The notes under the pieces are model-generated. The model was not told the DNA's origin, ran no database searches, and saw only the letters and a program-made list of their open reading frames with translations. Positions 39,406 to 47,470 of a stretch of 64,000 bases of DNA are shown piece by piece (the stretch's first letter is position 1; every line of letters begins with the position of its first letter). The stretch spans positions 1 to 64,000 of the forward strand of contig CAVPJQ010000012.1 in assembly GCA_963705495.1 (NCBI GenBank), given 5' to 3'. The translations under genes were made by a program, and so were the position numbers. Source of the stretch: DATBVX01 sp963705495 (GTDB lineage: Bacteria > Pseudomonadota > Gammaproteobacteria > Steroidobacterales > Steroidobacteraceae).

Positions 39406-40403
39406 CCTCCTCACCGGCCCAATCGCCGACGCGCGAGCAGGTACTGCATCTGCTCGCGCAGATGCTGCGCATCCGCCGCTTCGAGGATCGCTGCGCGGAG
39501 CTCTATCAGCAGGAGAAGATTCGCGGCTTCCTGCACCTGTGCAACGGCGAAGAGGCGATCGCGGTGGGCGTGATGCAGGTCCTTACGCCCGAGGATGCGA
39601 TCGTATCCACCTATCGCGAGCACGGCCATGCATTGGCGCGCGGCGTGCCCATGAACGCGGTCATGGCGGAGCTCTATGGTAAGCGGACCGGCGCCAGTGG
39701 CGGCCGCGGCGGTTCGATGCACATCTTTCACAAGCCATCGCGCCTGTACGGCGGACACGCGATCGTCGGCGCCGGCATGCCTGTGGCCCTCGGGCTCGCG
39801 CTCGCCGAGCGCCTGCAGCGGCGAAGCGCGGTGACCGCGTGTTTCTTCGGTGAGGGCGCGGTCGCCGAAGGCGAATTCCACGAGAGCATGAATCTCGCCG
39901 CCTTGTGGCGGTTGCCCGTCCTGTTCCTTTGCGAGAACAACCGCTACGCGATGGGTACTGCGCTCGAACGCTCCGAGTCCGAGATCAGCCTGCACCTCAA
40001 GGCCGCGAGCTATCGCGTGGCGGCGCGCGTCGTGGATGGCATGGACGTGCTGGCGGTTCAGGTGGCCGCACAGGCGGCGGCAGATGCGATCCGCGCGGGG
40101 GAGGGCCCGCAGTTCCTCGAGCTCATGACCTACCGGTTCCGGGCGCACTCGATGTACGACGCGCAGCTCTATCGCACACGCGCCGAAGTAGAGGCTTGGC
40201 AGGAGCGCGGCCCGATCGTTTCCTTCACACGACGTTTCAAGGAGGCGGGCCTGATGACCGAAGAGGATTTCCAGCGGCTCGAGCAGGCCGCCGACCGGGA
40301 GGTTGATGCCGCCGTCGAGTTCGCGGAGCGCTCCGAGTGGGAGCCGGTCGAGGACCTGTTGCGGCACGTGTATGCAGAGCAGTCCGGGGTGCCGGCGCGA
40401 TGA
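39402..40403 (+). CDS. pdhA: pyruvate dehydrogenase E1 component, alpha subunit
   Basis: The GTG at 39402 overlaps the ligase stop (GTGA). The 333-residue protein has the alpha-subunit set: IRGFLHLCNGEEAIAVGVMQ, YREHGHALARG, GGRGGSMHIF, the thiamine-diphosphate motif CFFGEGAVAEGEFHESMNLA and CENNRYAMGT, and RFRAHSMYDAQLYR. It resembles mitochondrial-type PdhA; acetoin dehydrogenase AcoA is the nearest alternative. It decarboxylates the 2-oxo acid and passes the acyl group to lipoyl-E2. Confidence 0.9.
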   Translation: MTSSPAQSPTREQVLHLLAQMLRIRRFEDRCAELYQQEKIRGFLHLCNGEEAIAVGVMQVLTPEDAIVSTYREHGHALARGVPMNAVMAELYGKRTGASGGRGGSMHIFHKPSRLYGGHAIVGAGMPVALGLALAERLQRRSAVTACFFGEGAVAEGEFHESMNLAALWRLPVLFLCENNRYAMGTALERSESEISLHLKAASYRVAARVVDGMDVLAVQVAAQAAADAIRAGEGPQFLELMTYRFRAHSMYDAQLYRTRAEVEAWQERGPIVSFTRRFKEAGLMTEEDFQRLEQAADREVDAAVEFAERSEWEPVEDLLRHVYAEQSGVPAR

Positions 40404-41403
40404 ATGCGGCCGCCGACCCGATGCGGATCACGTATCGCGATGCCATTCGCGAAGCGTTACGCGCGGCGCTGCGCGAGGATCCGCGCGTCTTCCTCATGGG
40501 TGAGGATGTGGGGCGCTATGGCGGGTGCTTCGCCGTGAGCAAGGGCCTTCTCGCGGAGTTCGGCGAGGAACGCATCCGCGATACGCCACTTTCGGAATCC
40601 GCGTTCGTCGGTGCAGGCATCGGCGCGGCGCTCGCCGGCATGCGACCAATCGTCGAGATCATGACCGTCAATTTCAGCCTGCTCGCACTCGATCAGATCC
40701 TCAACAACGCGGCGACGCTCTGCCACATGTCCGGCGGCCAGTTCAACGTGCCGCTCGTGATCCGCATGGCCACCGGCGCCGGCCGTCAGCTCGCGGCTCA
40801 GCATTCGCACAGCCTCGAAGGCTGGTACGCACACATTCCAGGGCTGCGCATCGTCACGCCCGCCACCATCGACGATGCGCGCGGGATGCTGCCGGCTGCG
40901 CTCGCCTGCCCGGATCCGGTGCTGATCTTCGAGCACATCGGCCTGTACAACATGGAGGGAACACTCGGCGCCAGCTCCCGGGCCGGTAGATCTCGATCGC
41001 GCAGCCGTGCGCCGGTCCGGCCGCGACGTCTCCCTCGTTACCTATGGAGCAGGCGTGCAGCGCTGTCTCGCGGCGGCGGAGCTGCTCGCCACGAAGGGTA
41101 TCGACGCCGAGGTGCTCGATCTGCGCGTGCTGCGACCGCTCGATGAGGCCAGCGTCATCGCATCCGTGAGCCGCACGCGGCGCGCAGTGATCGTGGATGA
41201 GGGCTGGCGCAGCGGCAGCCTTGCGGCGGAAGTCTCGGCGCGCATCATGGAGCAGGCTTTCTACGAGCTCGACGCACCGGTCCAGCGTGTCTGCAGTGCG
41301 GAAGTGCCGATGCCCTACCCACGTCACCTGGAAGAAGCCGCGCTTCCCGCAGCCGGCACGCATCGTCGCGGCTGTTCACGAGACGATGGCTCATGAGCCT
41401 TGA
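40400..41403 (+). CDS. pdhB: pyruvate dehydrogenase E1 component, beta subunit (two frameshifts)
   Basis: It starts at ATG 40400, overlapping the alpha stop by four bases. The conserved beta-subunit sequence (VFLMGEDVGRYGGCF, FGEERIRDTPLSESAFVGAG, GMRPIVEIMTVNFSLLALDQ, HSLEGWYAHIPGLRIVTPAT) runs to IGLYNMEGTLGA. A +1 shift near 40972 moves it to RRSGRDVSLVTYGAGVQRCL. A second +1 in a CCC run near 41346 restores PQPARIVAAVHETMAHEP with a stop at 41401-41403. The corrected length is ~333 residues. The end overlaps the E2 start by 11 bases. Confidence 0.87.
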
Positions 41404-42559
41404 GTTCCGCATGCCCTCGCTGGGGCCGGATATGGAAGCCGGCACGCTCGTCGAGTGGCGGGTCTCGCCCGGCAGCATCGTCCATCGTGGCGACGTGATT
41501 GCGTTGGTCGAGACGGAGAAGGGCATCATCGACGTGGAGGTGTTTCACGACGGCGCGGTCGAGCGCCTGATCGTGGAACCGGGCGCGCGAGTGCCGGTCG
41601 GCGAAGTGCTGGCGGTCCTGTCCGGCTCGGCTGCTACGGTACCGGAGCGTGCCGGTCAGCGGGTCTTCGCCCCGACAGAAGCGGAAACGGCGCCCGTTGC
41701 GCCACTGCCCGCGACACGCGCAGCGCAAGCACCTGGCACGGGCGAACCGCGTCTCAGAGTCTCCCCGGCGGCGCGTGCTCGAGCACGCGCGCTCGGCGTG
41801 CAGGTTCAGAACGTGAGCGGATCGGGTCCGGCCGGTGCCATCACGGTGGCGGACGTTGAAAAGGCCGCGGCGCGCGCCTCGATGGGTCGCGAAGACAAGA
41901 CGGCGATGCGCCACGCCATCGCCGCGGCGATGAGCCGCGCGAACCGCCAGATTCCGCACTACTACCTTGCGACGACCATCGACTTCAACCCGTTGCGTAC
42001 CTGGCTCGACGCGCTCAATCGCGATCGTCCCGTCGAGGAGCGCATCCTCTACGCAGCGGCCGTGCTGCAGGCGGTCGCGCGCGCGGCGCGCGAGATTCCG
42101 GGATTCAACGGTTACTATCGGGACGAGCGCTTTCTCCAGGCTACAGACGTACATGTCGGCGTGGCCATTTCTCAACGCGGCGGTGGTCTGGTGGCACCCG
42201 CCCTGCTCGGCGCCGCCGACAAGAACCTCGCCGAGCTGATGCGGGCATTGACCGATCTGGTGGCGCGCGCACGAACTGGCCACCTGCGCAGCTCCGAGCT
42301 CTCCCTCGCCACCATCACGGTCACCAGTCTCGGTGAGGGTAGTGTCGAGACCGTGTTTCCGATCATCTTCCCGGACCAGGTCGCGATCGTGGGCGTGGGT
42401 AGCCCCTGCGAACGCCCGTGGGTCGTGGACGGAGCAGTCGTGCCGCGCTCGGTGTTGACGCTGAGCCTCGCAGCGGATCACCGCGTCAGCGACGGGCGCA
42501 CCGGGGCGCGCTTTCTCGAGCGGATCGCGACACACCTCGCCGCTCCGGGCACGCCATGA
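41393..42559 (+). CDS. pdhC: dihydrolipoamide acyltransferase (E2)
   Basis: This 388-residue protein has one N-terminal lipoyl domain (lipoyl Lys in ALVETEKGIIDVEV, ~residue 43). A linker precedes a peripheral subunit-binding domain (RVSPAARARARALGVQVQNV, ~120-155). The catalytic domain ends with the SLAADHRVSDGRTGARF active-site His/Asp. Only one lipoyl domain is present, as in mitochondrial or acetoin-type E2s. It transfers the acyl group to CoA. No E3 gene follows; a dihydrolipoamide dehydrogenase must come from elsewhere in the genome. Confidence 0.9.
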   Translation: MSLEFRMPSLGPDMEAGTLVEWRVSPGSIVHRGDVIALVETEKGIIDVEVFHDGAVERLIVEPGARVPVGEVLAVLSGSAATVPERAGQRVFAPTEAETAPVAPLPATRAAQAPGTGEPRLRVSPAARARARALGVQVQNVSGSGPAGAITVADVEKAAARASMGREDKTAMRHAIAAAMSRANRQIPHYYLATTIDFNPLRTWLDALNRDRPVEERILYAAAVLQAVARAAREIPGFNGYYRDERFLQATDVHVGVAISQRGGGLVAPALLGAADKNLAELMRALTDLVARARTGHLRSSELSLATITVTSLGEGSVETVFPIIFPDQVAIVGVGSPCERPWVVDGAVVPRSVLTLSLAADHRVSDGRTGARFLERIATHLAAPGTP

Positions 42560-42813
42560 ACGTTTCACTTTCCGAACGCGTGCTCGAGGTCCTGCTCGGA
42601 GTCGCGCCCGACATCGATCCGCAAACCCTCGTGCCGAGCGCGAGCCTGCGCGATCAATACGATTTCGATTCCATGGATACGCTGCAGCTCGCAATCGGTC
42701 TCAAGCGCGAATTCGGCATCGATGTTCCGGACAGCGATTTTCGAGAGCTCGGAACGCTCGAGCGCTGTGTGAAGTACCTCGAAGGACGCTTAGGCGCAAC
42801 GCCTCCCGTTTGA
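42556..42813 (+). CDS. acyl carrier protein
   Basis: This 85-residue acidic helical protein has the phosphopantetheine-attachment motif DFDSMDTLQLAIGLKREFGI (Ser at ~residue 40, DSM instead of the common DSL). Helices and length are ACP-typical. Its ATG overlaps the E2 stop by four bases, so it is the last gene of the ligase-E1-E2 operon. An ACP in a pyruvate dehydrogenase operon is unusual. It may accept an acyl or acetyl group from the ligase or E2, though this is inference. Confidence 0.85.
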   Translation: MNVSLSERVLEVLLGVAPDIDPQTLVPSASLRDQYDFDSMDTLQLAIGLKREFGIDVPDSDFRELGTLERCVKYLEGRLGATPPV

Positions 42814-42853
42814 GTAGCGGGGGACCGCGCGAATCTGGCGGGGGAGCGCGAAG

Positions 42854-43327
42854 TCAACCCGCTGGATGGCGCAGGCGCATGAGCAGGATGTCCAACGCCA
42901 GAAACATTCCCGAGGCGGCGGCGATCTCCCAGATTCCGAGCTCGAGAGGCGATGCGAACACTGCCAGCGGCAGCACCGACTCGGGCAGCTGATCGAGACC
43001 CGGGATTTCGCTGCCCGGCGCACACCGCAGGCGTCTTTTCGCGGTGCTCGACAAGGCGTCCGCAAGGAGACTGATTGCACCGACGCCCATTCCGAGCAGA
43101 TACCCCGACGCGAGCACCTCGGAGACAACGCCACAGGCCAGCACTCCAGCGATGAAGCCGCGCCACGTCTTATGAGCGCCGAATAGCCGCTCGCCATCGC
43201 GGAGCACCAGACCGAAGTCCAACGGCGCCGCCCAACGATCGCCGCAGAGCCGACCCAGCGCCCAGGGAATGCTGTTCGCCACGGCAATCAGCAGGAAGCC
43301 GCGCGTCGCCCTCTCGATATCGATCAT
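42854..43327 (-). CDS. CDP-archaeol synthase (CarS/DUF46) family membrane protein
   Basis: This 157-residue protein has about four membrane helices and the family signature: NSIPWALGRLCGDRWAAPLDFG, then DGERLFGAHKTWRGFIAG. The KTWRG box is the hallmark of CarS-type CTP-dependent cytidylyltransferases. In archaea the enzyme makes CDP-archaeol; bacterial homologues exist with unclear substrates. It might activate an unusual phospholipid or phosphatidate. It lies downstream of, and opposite to, the PDH operon, and 64 bases upstream of the glycogen phosphorylase stop in the same direction. Confidence 0.8.
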   Translation of the reverse strand: MIDIERATRGFLLIAVANSIPWALGRLCGDRWAAPLDFGLVLRDGERLFGAHKTWRGFIAGVLACGVVSEVLASGYLLGMGVGAISLLADALSSTAKRRLRCAPGSEIPGLDQLPESVLPLAVFASPLELGIWEIAAASGMFLALDILLMRLRHPAG

Positions 43328-43390
43328 GACCTCAACGCTTGCAGCTCTCCAAGCGCACCAGCAGTTCGGCCGAATGCGGCTCGTGCGCCG

Positions 43391-45130
43391 CTAATGCAGA
43401 TAGGCCTCCGTTGCGTAGCGACGCATCATCCTGTGGCTGTTGAAATAGGCCGCGTTCTTCGCGATCGCGCCTTTCATGACCGCCGTCCAGCTTCGAGTGC
43501 CCGTCGCTTCGGCGTAGTAGAGGGGTAGTATCACCTTCTCGAGCTTGTCGTAGAGCGATGCCGCAGTCGCGTCCTCGACGCCCGATCCGATCGCCCAACC
43601 CGTCACGCCTTCGATGCAACCCTCGATCCACCAGCCATCGAGTACGGAGAGGCTCGGCACCCCGTTGAACGCGGCCTTCATGCCGCTGGTGCCCGAGGCC
43701 TCGAGCGGCGGTAATGGCGTGTTGATCCAGAGGTCTGCGCCGGCAACCAGGGTCTGTGCGAGCGCGAGGTCGTAGTCCGGCAGGTAGACCGCGCGGATAG
43801 CTCCGCCGAGCGCGCGCAACCGAGTGTGCAGCTCCTCGATGAGTCGTTTGCCAGCCTCGTCGTGAGGATGGGCCTTGCCAGCCAGCACGATCTGGAAGGG
43901 GTGCTTCTGGGCGATCGTCCGCAGGCGCAGCGGATCGCCGAAGAGCAGATCGGGACGCTTGTAAGCCGTCATGCGTCGTGCATAGCCAAGTATCGGCAAC
44001 TCGAGTTGCAACTCGATGCCCGTGAGCGCGTGCACGCGTGCGATCAGGGTCCGCTTGCACTGAACGTGTGCTTCTGCGATCGCGGCATCATCGATGCAGC
44101 AATCGACGCGCGCGAGCAACTCCGGCTCGTGACACCAACCAGGGAAGTGGTGGTCAAAGAGCGTGCGAAAGCTCTCGCTGGTCCATGTGGCCGGATGCAC
44201 GCCGTTCGTGATCGCGTGCACGCGATAGGCTGGAAACATCTTCTGAGAGAGCTCGGCGTGGCGTTTCGCGACGCCGTTGATGTACTCGCTGAGATTCAGG
44301 GCGAGGCACGTCATGTTGAGCTCGTCCCGGCCGGCAAGGTATTGCAGCGTGGTCAGATCGACCAGCACGTCGCTCCCGCTGCGACGGGCGCTGCCATCGA
44401 AGTCGATGGTCGAACCGAGCACGCGTCTCACGAGCTCGTAGGAAAAGCGATCGTGGCCGGCTTCGATTGGTGTGTGAGTCGTGAAGCAGCAGTGCTCGCG
44501 CACGCGCGGAATGTCGTACGCCACCTCACCCCGGCGTACGTGCTCGGGCGTATGGCCGAAGCGACGCAGCAGTTCCAGCCCGAGCAGGGCCGAGTGACCT
44601 TCGTTCAGATGGTATTTGCTGATATCGAACCCGAGCGCCTGCAGCATGCGCACGCCGCCGATGCCGAGCACGGCTTCCTGCTTCAGACGATAAGTGTTAT
44701 CGCCGCCATATAGATAATGTGTGAGCTCACGGTCCTCGGGGCGGTTTTCCTCGAGGTCGGTATCGAGGAGCACGACCGGCTGGCGACCTTCCATGGAGCC
44801 GTCGAGGACGAACAGCCACGCTCCGATCCAAACGGAGCGATCCTCGAGCGTCACGGCGATCTTCGCCCCGAGCTGCCGCGCATGGCGTGCGGGATCCCAG
44901 GGAGCAGGTTGCTCGAGCTGCCGACCCGAAGCATCGAACGTCTGGTGGAAATAGCCCGCGCGGCTGACCAGGCTGACCGCGACGAGTGGCAACGCGAGGT
45001 CGGCTGCCGAGCGCATCGTGTCTCCCGCGAGTACACCGAGCCCGCCCGCGTAGGTCGGGATGTCGCTACGCAGGGCGATCTCCATCGAGAAGTACGCCAC
45101 CCGGGGCTCATGGAGAAATTCTTCGAGCAT
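43391..45130 (-). CDS. glgP: alpha-glucan (glycogen) phosphorylase
   Basis: I chose ATG 45130 with an AAGGAG site 6 bases upstream (579 residues). This is the short GT35 type lacking the long N-terminal extension. Motifs: AYFSMEIALRSDIPTYAGGLG, YHLNEGHSALLGLE, ITNGVHPATWTS, YARRMTAYKRPDLLF and EASGTSGMKAAFNGVPSLSVLDGWW with the pyridoxal-phosphate Lys. It releases glucose-1-phosphate from glycogen and so feeds glycolysis when respiration slows. The promoter gap holds TACGTA 45172. Confidence 0.92.
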   Translation of the reverse strand: MLEEFLHEPRVAYFSMEIALRSDIPTYAGGLGVLAGDTMRSAADLALPLVAVSLVSRAGYFHQTFDASGRQLEQPAPWDPARHARQLGAKIAVTLEDRSVWIGAWLFVLDGSMEGRQPVVLLDTDLEENRPEDRELTHYLYGGDNTYRLKQEAVLGIGGVRMLQALGFDISKYHLNEGHSALLGLELLRRFGHTPEHVRRGEVAYDIPRVREHCCFTTHTPIEAGHDRFSYELVRRVLGSTIDFDGSARRSGSDVLVDLTTLQYLAGRDELNMTCLALNLSEYINGVAKRHAELSQKMFPAYRVHAITNGVHPATWTSESFRTLFDHHFPGWCHEPELLARVDCCIDDAAIAEAHVQCKRTLIARVHALTGIELQLELPILGYARRMTAYKRPDLLFGDPLRLRTIAQKHPFQIVLAGKAHPHDEAGKRLIEELHTRLRALGGAIRAVYLPDYDLALAQTLVAGADLWINTPLPPLEASGTSGMKAAFNGVPSLSVLDGWWIEGCIEGVTGWAIGSGVEDATAASLYDKLEKVILPLYYAEATGTRSWTAVMKGAIAKNAAYFNSHRMMRRYATEAYLH

Positions 45131-45171
45131 TATTCTCCTTTCCACCTGGCGCGTGCGCCCCCAGATCAGCT

Positions 45172-45177
45172 TACGTA
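45172..45177. promoter_or_regulatory. TACGTA island motif 2
   Basis: TTACGTAGTG lies 42 bases upstream of the glycogen phosphorylase ATG, in the divergent gap with the small ORF at 45321. TTACGTAG differs by one base from the FixJ-type consensus GTAMGTAG. Confidence 0.55.
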
Positions 45178-45226
45178 GTGTTGGCTTATAGGCTCAGGCG
45201 GTAAATAGGTTCTCGTCGAGCCAAGC

Positions 45227-45240
45227 TAAGTACATCTACG
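45227..45240 (+). promoter_or_regulatory. TAAGTACATCTACG motif, copy 2
   Basis: This 14-base sequence occurs again, identical, at 53366-53379. Here it lies 80 bases before the ATG of the small ORF. It contains GTACATCTACG, shared in degenerate form with 28363-28373. Confidence 0.5.
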
Positions 45241-45320
45241 AATGTATCAGCGGTGCATTGCAAGGTAGGCTGAGCGCGGATGCAGCGTGAGCCAGCGAGC
45301 GAAGGCGAGGGAGACACAGC

Positions 45321-45551
45321 ATGATTCAACAGATGCAAACCAAGCAGACAGCGAAACTGCCTGCCTCGCCGCGTCAACAGGAGATCACGATCGTCGGATT
45401 CACGCCGGAGGTCATACTCATGGAGGGCGTGCGCGAGGCCGTGCGTCGGGCACCTGCGGAGCCGTCGGCGCGGGAAGCTTACGGCTGCGTGGAGTGGTTC
45501 AACTACCAGGAGCATCCGCTCGACAAACGAACTTCGGAGGATCCGGCGTAG
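45321..45551 (+). CDS. small protein of unknown function
   Basis: The 76-residue product starts at ATG 45321 with a GAGGGAGA site. It has a polar Gln-rich N-terminus, then EITIVGFTPEVILMEGVREA and CVEWFNYQEHPLDKR. No signal peptide or membrane segment is seen, and I recognise no family. The ribosome site and the conserved upstream motif (45227) support it as a real gene. It converges on the RtcB gene. Confidence 0.6.
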   Translation: MIQQMQTKQTAKLPASPRQQEITIVGFTPEVILMEGVREAVRRAPAEPSAREAYGCVEWFNYQEHPLDKRTSEDPA

Positions 45552-45595
45552 AGCGTCGGCATCCGCGGCCGGATGGCTCAGTAACTGATGCCGTC

Positions 45596-47026
45596 TCAGC
45601 CCTTGATACAGATCAGGGGCTCGAGTCGCGCAACCTTGCGTGCCAGGCCGGATTGATCGGCCGAATCCACCACTGCGGAGACATCCTTGTACGCATTCGG
45701 CGCCTCCTCGGCGATGCCCCGCATCGAAGGGCTTCGAATCAGGATCCCGCGCGCCGCGAGATCATCGACCACCTGCCTGCCCTTCCAGGTCCGCAGGGCT
45801 TGGTGGCGGCTCATCGCCCGCCCGGCGCCGTGGCACGCGGAGCTGAACGCGAGTGCCTCGGACTGCAGGGTACCCGCTAGCACATAAGACCCCGTGCCCA
45901 TAGATCCGCCGATCAACACCGGCTGGCCTGCGGCGCGCAGCGGTTCCGGGACATCCGCGTGCCCAGGGCCGAATGCACGCGTTGCACCCTTGCGGTGAAC
46001 GTACAGTCTTTTCGTTGCGCCGTTCGCGCGATGTTCCTCCACCTTGCACGTGTTGTGCGAAACGTCGTAGAGGAGCGGGAGCTGCGCCCGTGGCAGGACG
46101 TCCGCAAAAACCCCGCGAACGAGGTGCGTGAGGATCTGCCGGTTCGCGAGCGCGCAGTTGATGGCCGCGCGCATGGCGCCGAGGTATTCCTGGCCCAGCT
46201 CGGAGTTGATGGGCGCGCACGCGAGCTCGCGGTCCGGAAGCACGATGCCGTGCTGTGCGGCGCCAATGACCATGCGTTTCAGGAATTCGGTGCCGATCTG
46301 ATGCCCGAGACCACGCGAGCCGCAGTGGATCATCACCACGATGTCACCTTGCTTCAGTCCGAACGCGCGCGCGATGGGCTCGTCGAAGAGCGCGGTGACT
46401 TCCTGCACCTCCAGATAGTGGTTGCCGCTGCCGAGCGTGCCCATCTCGTCGCGCTGCCGCTTCTTGGCATGCTCGGAGACGTTGCCGGGCTTGGCGTCGA
46501 GCATCTGTCCCTGTTCCTCGATGCGCTCCAGATCTTCCCTGAAACCCCAACCGTGCTCGATCGCCCACTGCGCTCCCCGACTCAACATCGCGTCCGTGTC
46601 TTCAGGGCTGAGGTGAACGAGCCCCGTACTGCCGACGCCGGCCGGGATCCGGTGATAGAGGGCGTCCGCGAGCACCTTCTGCACGGCTACTATGTCGGCA
46701 CGCACCAGTCCCGTTTGTAGACAGCGCACCCCGCAGGAAATGTCGAAGCCGACGCCGCCCGCGGACACGACGCCGCCCGCGTCCGGATCGAATGCGGCGA
46801 CACCACCGATCGGAAAACCGTATCCCCAGTGCGCGTCCGGCATGACGTAAGAGGCCTTTACGATGCCCGGAAGCTTCGCGACGTTGACCGCCTGCTCGTA
46901 GACCTTGCTGTCCATGCCGCGCACCAGGGATTCGCTGGCATAAATGAGAGCGGGGACGCGCATCCCGCCACGCGGTGCAATCTCCCACTCGTATTCGGAC
47001 CGGCGCGTGAAGAGCGCAAGATCCAT
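45596..47026 (-). CDS. rtcB: RNA-splicing ligase RtcB
   Basis: This 476-residue protein has all RtcB landmarks: MPDAHWGYGFPIGGVAAFD, GGVGFDISCGVRCL with the metal-binding Cys, GTLGSGNHYLEVQ, VMIHCGSRGLGHQIG, DVSHNTCK, GSMGTGSYVL and CHGAGRAMSR with the guanylylated His. It joins 2',3'-cyclic-phosphate or 3'-phosphate ends to 5'-OH RNA ends using GTP and Mn. The next gene upstream on the same strand is archease, its activator (4-base gap). In bacteria it is linked to RNA repair under stress. Confidence 0.95.
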   Translation of the reverse strand: MDLALFTRRSEYEWEIAPRGGMRVPALIYASESLVRGMDSKVYEQAVNVAKLPGIVKASYVMPDAHWGYGFPIGGVAAFDPDAGGVVSAGGVGFDISCGVRCLQTGLVRADIVAVQKVLADALYHRIPAGVGSTGLVHLSPEDTDAMLSRGAQWAIEHGWGFREDLERIEEQGQMLDAKPGNVSEHAKKRQRDEMGTLGSGNHYLEVQEVTALFDEPIARAFGLKQGDIVVMIHCGSRGLGHQIGTEFLKRMVIGAAQHGIVLPDRELACAPINSELGQEYLGAMRAAINCALANRQILTHLVRGVFADVLPRAQLPLLYDVSHNTCKVEEHRANGATKRLYVHRKGATRAFGPGHADVPEPLRAAGQPVLIGGSMGTGSYVLAGTLQSEALAFSSACHGAGRAMSRHQALRTWKGRQVVDDLAARGILIRSPSMRGIAEEAPNAYKDVSAVVDSADQSGLARKVARLEPLICIKG

Positions 47027-47029
47027 GAT

Positions 47030-47470
47030 TCAAACGTCCACGACAGTCTGTGCGACCCACCCATCGCCCTCGCGTGCGACGCGCAGAGCGGTGTAGGTCG
47101 CGCCTTTGATCTCCACCGCCGGATGGTGGCGGTCCGGCTCGACGCGTTCGCCCCAAGCCTGCGCTTGCAGGCGCGTGCCGTCGAGCCGCACGTTGAACCG
47201 AACGAAGAGCATCTTGCGTGCCGACATCTCGTAGATCAGATTGTTCAGCCACTCGGCGAACAACAGCTCGCGGTCGGGCGCTTCGCACTGCACGGCGACG
47301 CACTCGCGTGGCTCGACTGTCGCCACATCCGTGATCACGGCGGTCATGGCCATTGCCGCCTGCTCGAAGGCTTCCGTCTGCGTCGAACCAAAGCCGCGGA
47401 TGCCCATGTCGGCCTCGTGCGGAAAGTGTTCCCAGTGCGGTGTCATACAGCCGAACCTGATCGAGGTCAT
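47030..47470 (-). CDS. archease
   Basis: I chose ATG 47470, which overlaps the stop of the upstream HhH gene in the ATGA style (146 residues). The archease signature reads HFPHEADMGIRGFGSTQTEA, with Asp/Glu metal ligands, then LFAEWLNNLIYEMSARKMLF and GATYTALRVAREGDGW. It accelerates RtcB guanylylation and turnover. It sits directly before rtcB in a three-gene operon. Confidence 0.9.
   Translation of the reverse strand: MTSIRFGCMTPHWEHFPHEADMGIRGFGSTQTEAFEQAAMAMTAVITDVATVEPRECVAVQCEAPDRELLFAEWLNNLIYEMSARKMLFVRFNVRLDGTRLQAQAWGERVEPDRHHPAVEIKGATYTALRVAREGDGWVAQTVVDV

Noticed and set aside
45541..45600. weak inverted repeat (GGCATC/GATGCC) between the small ORF and rtcB
   Set aside because: Only six base pairs with a long loop; not enough to call a terminator.
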